Source of the DNA: Plectrocnemia conspersa
Lineage: Eukaryota; Arthropoda; Insecta; Trichoptera; Polycentropodidae
Direction: 5' to 3'
Length of the DNA stretch: 64,000 bases
NCBI GenBank assembly: GCA_009617715.1
Contig: VTFK01000266.1
Location: forward strand, 496,001-560,000
The position numbers and the translations under genes were made by a program. Under the pieces are notes generated by a model. The model did no database searches. It was not told the DNA's origin and saw nothing but the letters and a program-made list of their open reading frames with translations. Below are positions 23,001-32,000 of the stretch, piece by piece. The stretch's first letter is position 1. Each line of letters starts with the position of its first letter.

Positions 23001-26000
23001 TACATTTTTTTCATCTTTTGGATTTGAATGCGGGTTAGTGTTATGTTATCGCGCTGAGGTAGTCGATGATTTCTACCTTTGTTTTTCCCATTCTGAAGGA
23101 CTCGGTGTCTAAACCAGTATGTTCCAAAATTTTCTCGGTGGCTTTGTGGTCCGATATAGGCTCTTTCAAAAGGTGGATGCACAGAATTTTGTATCTGCGT
23201 TTTGTCCAATTAAGTATAAGGAAATCATTAGTAACAGTTATATATTATCTCATAATACGGTACAGAATTAAAATATGTTTTAATAGGGTCGAAATACATA
23301 TTTGCGCATTCCATACTGAACGTGTGTACATATAGAAAATACATATACATATTTAATCAAACGGGACGGACAAGGTTCTTCCAGTCAATTGGAGAATGTC
23401 TGCTACTTGTTAAAGTAATTATAGTTATCACAAAATCGGTTTTAATACAATAAAATATAAAAAAATGATGATGACTTAAAAACCGAGTTTGTAATTGGTG
23501 CATTGTGATTATATATTATTTAAATATACACATATATACTTTGTAAGTCTTTTGACAAAGTTGTTTTGGATTAATCGATCCCTGTTGAAGACATCTGCAT
23601 CCAGGGCGTCGATAATTAATATTTAATATTCAAAAAACAGAATTAGGTATATAGATTAAATGCGAGAACACAGTTTGCTGTTTTTTTTTGTTGCTGTTTT
23701 GGATTTCGTATAACATGCCTTGGTGTGACCCAAACGGTACGATTCGGCATCCAATGCAGTGGCATCCAAGATGATCTCGGCAATTTTCTTAGGGTCGGTT
23801 TCCTTGGCGACGGCTTGAGGAGCCAATATCTTGTATCTACGCAAAGGTAAGGAGCAAAAGGAAAATCAAAGTTTGTGTACATGTATAAAAACTGCCATTA
23901 GTTCTTTACACGACGATTTTCCTATGTATCTACTAATATGATACAATTTTGGATGGGTGCTTTGTCTGGAATATTCAACCATGCCAATTGACAATACAAA
24001 AAGGGTGTACATATATAAATAATAACTACTAATGAACTACGTATGTGAAACATACATATATAGGGGTAAAACCGATGAATCAATAACTACACGATTCACT
24101 ATAATAATGACTACTGTGCAACCACAGTTTTTTTTATCAAAATTACAAAAAAAAAGACTTCTTCCATTCCTAAAAACTGGGTTCTATAGCCCTTGCCTTT
24201 GTGTGACCGATACGGTAGCTCTCAGGATCCAACTCGACGGATTCTAAACATTTGGCTGCTGCTGTTTTAGGATCTTTTTCAGTAGTCATGATGGCGGGCG
24301 CGAGAATCATGTAACTGTTTGTTCATAATATATTATTTCGACTTTAAGTGACAGTTGAGACTATGTAAGGCCTTTGAATAAATTTAGATTTAATATAAGT
24401 ATTTCAAATGATTTTTTTAAAATCTTACCGGAGCTTGAAGTCAGGGTAGACCATCCTGTTGGGGAAGCCCTTCCTGCAAATACGGATACCTTCAAGTACA
24501 CCGTTACATGTCAGCTGGTGCATGACAAGATGAGAGTCGATGAGACCTGAAAAATATAAATGCATAAGTATTTCATGTTATACGAATCATATAAAACACT
24601 AATATTGAACAATACTAACCAGGCTGTTTCAATTCGTTGGGGATGATGCAACGTACGAAATGAGGTTGAGTAGATCTCAAAGTAGCCATCAAGTTGTTCA
24701 ATTGTTCCTAAAGGAATTCAATAATGTGTTATTTATTTGTATGATACGTTTTTTGATCATCTATATTTCAACAATGAATTAGTCATAAAAATCACACAAC
24801 ACTTTACATCTATATTATACAAATCACACCTTTTCCATTAGCAAATATTATATTATATTGTAGATTATTTGCTATTGAAAAATCGTGTTCTACTTACTGG
24901 TTTTGAGGATGAAAATATGTATATTAAAACTCATGATCTGTTTAATTAAAATGTTTCGGTTACGTGGATGGGTGTTTCTACTACGGCTTTACAACCGAGT
25001 TAGGATTTAAACCATTATAATGGCAAGTGCTCCTTTCGCCTCAATTCTTACATATTTCTTCTACATGCTTTTTAACAATATTGTTACAACAAAACAAACA
25101 AAAATACATTATTATTATTAACGAGCAATGTGTCTTGTATTGAATCTTCTCATGAACACATTCTCGATCCATTGATACACATGCTATGTATGAAATTTTA
25201 AAAAATTCTACTCCTAGAAGAATTTTCAGCATGGTTTCAAAATATATAATTACACATAATGTGATGTTATTAGTACAATACAATACAATACAGCTGAAAT
25301 ATGATTATATTCATGATTTCACAACTATTTCGCAGTGTTTCAAGTGTCTTCAAAAAACTACTGGTGGTGTTTAAATTGATCAAAATATTAATACAATCCC
25401 TATCTTGTATCGAAAAACGAACCTTGTAAGCTGAAGATACAGTAGCGAAACCGCCACCCTTCTTACCACGTCCACCTGTACAGATTAAAATCACACATAA
25501 TGCCATGTAAAATGCGCTGCTTCACCTCCTTTACTTTACCATTAGTCGTTTTGATGGATCGGATGGATTTACACCCAATTGCGATTGTGTTAATGAGCGA
25601 ATGATTTGAAAATTATACATCGATATAAACGATTGACATGTTTGTAGATAGAGTGAGAGACAAAAGCGGTTAAGACCACATGCTATTTTTTGTTGTTGTT
25701 GTTGATTAAAATCGTCTGTGAAAAGCAAAGCGAGGGCTTTCCGATCGTTGCTTCCTAAAAATCAGGACCTTGAGACAGGTTAAAATCGGCCAATCGATAA
25801 GAAGGCGAAATTTACTTTGTAAAGGGACGAGACGGTCTGGAAGGCGGAACCCTTGGCTCGTTTAGCGCCTGCACCTAGGTTATCGGAGGTTTATAGGTTA
25901 ATAATAATCGAAATACCTTTGTGACAGTTAATATGATCGCATCATCCTGATGCGATCCAAAACAACAAATAGGAACACATTAAGTAAAAATTCAAGTTGT

Positions 26001-29000
26001 CCAAACTAGTATGACTTTTCAAGAATTTTCATTGGAAATTTTCGTACGTATGTATTAAAATTAGTGAATAGATGAGATGAATGTCGATATGCTTAATAAT
26101 ATATCATTGTATTTCATATAGATATTGAAACGAGTATCGCACCCTTGCCACCAGCATCGGGGGCACCGCCGGACTGTCCTGGATGATCAGCGAAGATCTC
26201 GCACAACAGTTTGTTGGATCCCTTCTTGAACTGGTCGACGACAGTGTCGTTCAAGGGATCCTTGTTCTTCTCAAGCCATCCAGTGATGTTGTAACCGACC
26301 TGTTTGTATCAAATCGTGAGTATTTATCGCATAAAAATAACGATAAGGTGTTATTATATTAAAACTTACGTTGCCGGCATAATGGCCGATGGCGAAGTTA
26401 GCGGCTTGGCAACCGGGCTTTGGTGGTTTGGGCTTCAAGAATGGGGGAGACTTGCCCAAATGGTTGTTGTTCAACTTCTCCTCAAAGGTCCTGTCGGTGG
26501 CTTTGGGGAACATAGACTCTTCCTCAAGGATGGAGAGGATACCCATGGGCTAAAGTGAAAAATACAGTCATTAGCTAATACATCCCCTGGGTCGCCAATT
26601 TTGATTTTAAGCAGTACTTCAAACATATTTATAAATATAAAAATATGCTACTTTACTCAATTTTGTATCTAAAAATATTTAAAATACGGTTTAATCTACC
26701 ACACATAGCTAATTTGCGTATTATTACAAGACTCACCTTTGCACGCCATCGAGATCAATTTTTTTTTGCATAGCTAGCTATCATGCCATTTTTATTAATC
26801 AGGCACAGTCGATTGGTTTTTCTACTTTGTGATAATCTAATTTAATTTTTTTATCTATTAAGATCTACAGTTTATCTGAAATATTATGTTGCTCTATTTT
26901 CAATCGATCCTTTTCTACTCTATACCTTTTCTATTAGATCGATCGTCGGTTGAAGGTCCATACCAAAGTCTATAAACTTCCATATAATCCCTTCCCTTTC
27001 GTACTCTTCTTGCTCTAGCACGAACATGTAATGATTGAAATACTGTTGCAGTTTTTCGTTCGTGAAATTGACGCATAGTTGATTAAAACCGTTCGACTGG
27101 CACAGAACACAGAAAAGACAGACACAACATAAAATTGAGTGACAAAAAAACAACACAATAAAAAAAAAAGAGATTACAACACAGTGAAGGAAACGTTGAG
27201 GTGAGGAATAGATTTGCGTAGTTTGTTACCGCAGCTGTTGGTAGATAAATAGTAATAATAAAACAAAAACACACACACAAAGTCATCAGAGATCTATGAG
27301 ATCTTTGAACCAGTTTCCGGATGGCATTCCCGTTTTTCGGTTTTGGCTGCCAACTACCTTTTCAATTAGATCAATGCACGTTTGGAGATCCATTCCGAAA
27401 TCAATGAACGTCCATTCGATGCCTTCACGATGGTACTCCTCCTGTTCCAATACGAACATGTGATGGTTGAAGAACTGTTGCAACTTCTCATTGGTGAAGT
27501 TAATGCAGAGTTGCTCGAAACCGTTGTACTGCAGGAAGTATGGCACAAAGGGACAAAAACAGTTAGTATTGAAAAAAAAACAACATTTTAAAAACATATA
27601 TCGGGTAAAATTGTATTAATATAGCAGCTAGCGATGCTTCGCGCTGCTCAATTTGGGTGTTATTGTAAGGTTCGGAATCATCCATATACCGTCGAGTATA
27701 TGTTGTTATGATTCATAAGAATCATATAGACAATCACATAGGTTTACACACACGTCTGCCGACTCATATTGGCAGATTTTTAATATCTTATCATCTAAGT
27801 ATTAAACGAAGTATATGAAGATATTAAAAAAAAAACGATAACGACATTTTCGACACAATGACAAATGCAGACACCACATGGACTCGGACTGCTGACGTCA
27901 CTTCATGGCATTCCTTCTTCGGACATCACATTCGATGACCAATTTACCTTTTCGATCAAGTCAATGCAAGCCAACAAGTCCATTCCGAAATCAATGAAAG
28001 CCCAGTTAATGCCTTCCTTCTTGTATTCTTCCTGTTCAAGTACGAACATGTGATGGTTGAAGAACTGCTGGAGCTTCTCATTAGTGAAGTTGATGCACAA
28101 TTGTTCGAAGCCGTTGTACTATACATAATAGAAGTGCAAACATTTTAAGTTTTCACTGACTCTTCTTCATTTATGTTAGGTTAAATCCGTTGTTGTTAAA
28201 TACATATGATGCGGCACTTTCGTGTGCTTGTAGCATGATTAAATCTAAATAAACCTCGTATCATGGTTTATAATTTCACGCCACGATCAAATAATTCATT
28301 ATCTGATTAGACGCTAATGTTATTGAATTTGTGTATTGTTATTTTGGTGGGTTTTGGTTTCTTTTGAATTACCCTTTTGCAGTTATGTTGCGTGATGATC
28401 TCCTCGAGCAGCGTTGTATCTATATCTGGTGTAATATTTTTTTACAGTAAGCATACGTTTACTAAAAGAGAAAACTTCCGAAAGCTACAAAAAGATCAAA
28501 TCGGCAGGCATCGCTGATAGGCCGAGGTCTCCTGTACCTTTTCGATCAAGTCAATGCAAGCCAATAAGTCCATTCCAAAATCAATGAAGGCCCATGTGAT
28601 GCCTTCCCTAGTGTACTCTTCTTGTTCCAGTACGAACATGTGATGATTGAAAAATTGTTGCAACTTCTCATTTGTGAAGTTAATGCAAAGCTGCTCGAAT
28701 CCGTTGTACTAAAAATGTTAATAAGTAATATTAAATGTTAACCCCCCTTGATTTGAGTGTGTGTGTAAAGACCTTATGGATGCAATTGGCGTTATTACAA
28801 AATAACATTCCAATCGATCATATCTGTATGTATTATAAAGATTATTAAAGTGTGTTTGATTGAAGTTATTACAAATAACTTTTCAATCGACGTCACAATT
28901 GAGTTAATAATCATATAAGTTAACTTAGATCTGAAAATTAATATGTTATCCTTAAAATATATGCTTGAATATGGACCATCAAATATGATGGAGCATGATC

Positions 29001-32000
29001 CATTGATTATACTTCATTTTGGTACAAGTGCATCATGTTTAGATACTTACGTCGAAAATTTCGAAACCAGCAATATCCAATACACCGATGAAGTGCTGCC
29101 TCTTCTGCTTGGTGTCTAGGGTTTCGTTACACTTCTTGACGAGCCACTTGAACAGCCTGTCGAACACACCCTTGCAGAGAGCACCGACAGAGTTGGCTAC
29201 CTGGTCCTTGTTACGACCCTGGGTGACGAACTCGTTACCGACCTTGATGCGGGGCTTCAACAAGTTCTTGTACAAGTCTTGGCAGTCAACGCCCAAGAGC
29301 TTGGCGACGCGCTCACCTTCCTATCGCCCCAAAGAGAACAAATTTATAATCTGCATCAAACGCTTCTTGGACTCTCTCTGGAGCATGCAAAGTACCTCAG
29401 TGCCGTCGGCTTCAGCCTGTTCTTCACGACCCCTCTGCTTGAACTTCATACCACCCATGTGCATGACAGTAGCGGTGATTTTGTAGACGTCATTCTTCTC
29501 CTCTTGGGTGAAACCCAAGATGTCGAAGGCTTGCTATATTATCAAAGAAAAAAACAATTTTATACACTGCCTTTAGAGAGAGATTAAATAACTTAATTTA
29601 TGCAAAAAACAAATATTAATATTAGTAAACTTACCGCTCAAAGATTCGTTCACACACAATCGAATCTTTAGATTAGTAAGAGCATAGTGCTGAGTTAGCG
29701 CATTATGCATTTTTTTTGTACAAATTAATGGATGAGTATATACTATATGAAATATTAATTTTATAGAAGGTAGAGAACGTTATGTTTATATAGATCTACT
29801 TCTGGATATGATTTTTCTGTTGTCTACAGGTTTCTGTAAAAAATTCCCCTCCGATCACTTTCATTGTGTCGAGAGATTCAAAAGGACGTCACGCTAATCC
29901 CATATCTTGAGAGTCCAGCAACACCATTCCATATGGATGTTGGCAAACAAGGGACTCTTTTATAAATAATTTAACTTACATCTGTGAGCTGACATTCTTC
30001 GCTGTCATCCATACTTGGGATTGTGATCTTACCCTGAGATACGTTGTAGTAGTCATAGATGTTGTCAGACAAAAAGCACATAGCTATTCGTCAAAAGATA
30101 AAATAAAATAAAAACAGATTAAAATTTGCTGCATTAAACCTTTTTTTCATCCCCCTTCCCTATTTTAAAAAAAAACATCCTTTTGATGATTTGAGTGTGC
30201 AGTTGAAAAATAAAACCGAGAGTGCAGTTGTTACTCGGTGCTAAGGAATAGCTGTGTTGTTTTTTGGTGTTTCTTTTGGTGAGACGTGGAAGCTAAGCAA
30301 CGGCTAGGAGCGTGCGGGTCGCCTTCGGTATTTATGATAGTTTGTGCTCTTTTTTTTGATTAAAATTTAATTTAATTAAAATCCTATATAAAAATTTATA
30401 GGGTCATTTTTTTAAATTTGGGAAAGGGCGCACCGACGCGCTCCCTATAGCAAACATTTCACCACTTACGTCCGTGTTATCAAATTCTAGTCCATCGTTG
30501 ACTTCTGGAATTCTAGTTTTACCCTGGCTTATTAGCGGGTAGTCACTGATACGGTTGGTCAATAAAGTTATCTCTGCGAAACAATTGACAAGAGTGTCAC
30601 AAACTTAGGCAAACACCGAAGTCGTCCCAACGGCCCAATCGCATATACGACATATGATTAGCAATTAGTAATGTGCTGATAAATAACTAGATATGTTAAA
30701 TGCATGGGTTAGACATCAATGTTTTTTTAGTGCGGCTCGTCATCAAAACCCGCACTTACATCAGTGATCAACATTTCCTCGTGATCATCGACACTGGGAA
30801 TGGTGGTTTTTCCTTGCGCAACAATGTGGTAGTCGTGGATGTTGTCGGATAACATGACCAGTGCTATGGAAATCCATAATACGCAAAAGGTTAAAAATGG
30901 AAAAGGACACTATAGGTTCTAATGGGGGTATAAATGTATATAACACGCATTTTTGATAATGATATATATGAGAAGCGCGCCGATTGTTCCAAAGTACACA
31001 TTCCACAATCAACGATGATGTAAAACCGAACAAAAAAAAAAAGTAAAACCAATACACAAATTTTGACAATGTCCAAACGTCAAATTTATCTACGATTTCA
31101 AAAAAAAAAACTGGTTGGGTTCTGTAAGCTTTCCCAATGGACGGTAGTTGCATAACCGCCTTTTGTGACCTCTTACAAGAAGATCACACTTACATCAGTT
31201 AACTGTCCTTCCTCTCCGTCGTCCATGCTAGGAATTGTGGTTTTTCCTTGGGATACGATGTAATAGTCGTATATGTTGTCGGTCAACATACACATGGCTA
31301 TAATATCAGAGAAAAACAAAATCAAACATAACATTCACCATGGAAATGTAAGACTCCTTTTTGATAAAAAGATAATTTAAAAACGTGCTAAATGAATCAA
31401 ATAATAAATGGGTGTGTAAAAATATGAATTCAAGAAGGTACATTGTCTCAAATATGCCTTCGGGACTCATCAACAGGTACTTCATGCTCAGGGTGTTTGT
31501 CTATATATATATACATATACAAAATCAGGACACCTTAATGTGTGGTGTGTGCGTATGACTACTAGATATAAATTAATTCAAATATTATCCCCAATATTTC
31601 ATTTGTAGTGGATTGCGATTTTTGCGATACGTACGTTTAAGTCCTTCTACGGATCCAGACATGATCTGGTAGAAGATGTGGTAAGAACGCTCAAGAGTCT
31701 GTTGAGAGATGACACGAGCTTTCTCGAGCAGGTCTGGAATAAATAATACATAGCAAATTAATCTTGATTCATTCAAATATGATTTGAGATGAACTTACAG
31801 GTTTCAATATCGGCACCGGCCAATTTTCCTGATGGTCCGAAGTGGATACGGATGAATTTACCCTAGAGTGTTTAATATGATCAGTATAGATACTTTCAAG
31901 TGTTTTAAGTTGCATGGTTTAAATATAATACTTACGAAACGAGAAGAGTTATCGTTACGGACGGTCTTAGCGTTACCGAAGGCTTCAAGAACGGGGTTAG

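Noticed and set aside
30280..30335. Sequence ggaagctaagcaacggc resembling 5S rRNA box A
   Set aside because: The match ends after about 17 bases and boxes IE and C are absent, so a 5S gene or 5S-derived SINE is not supported.
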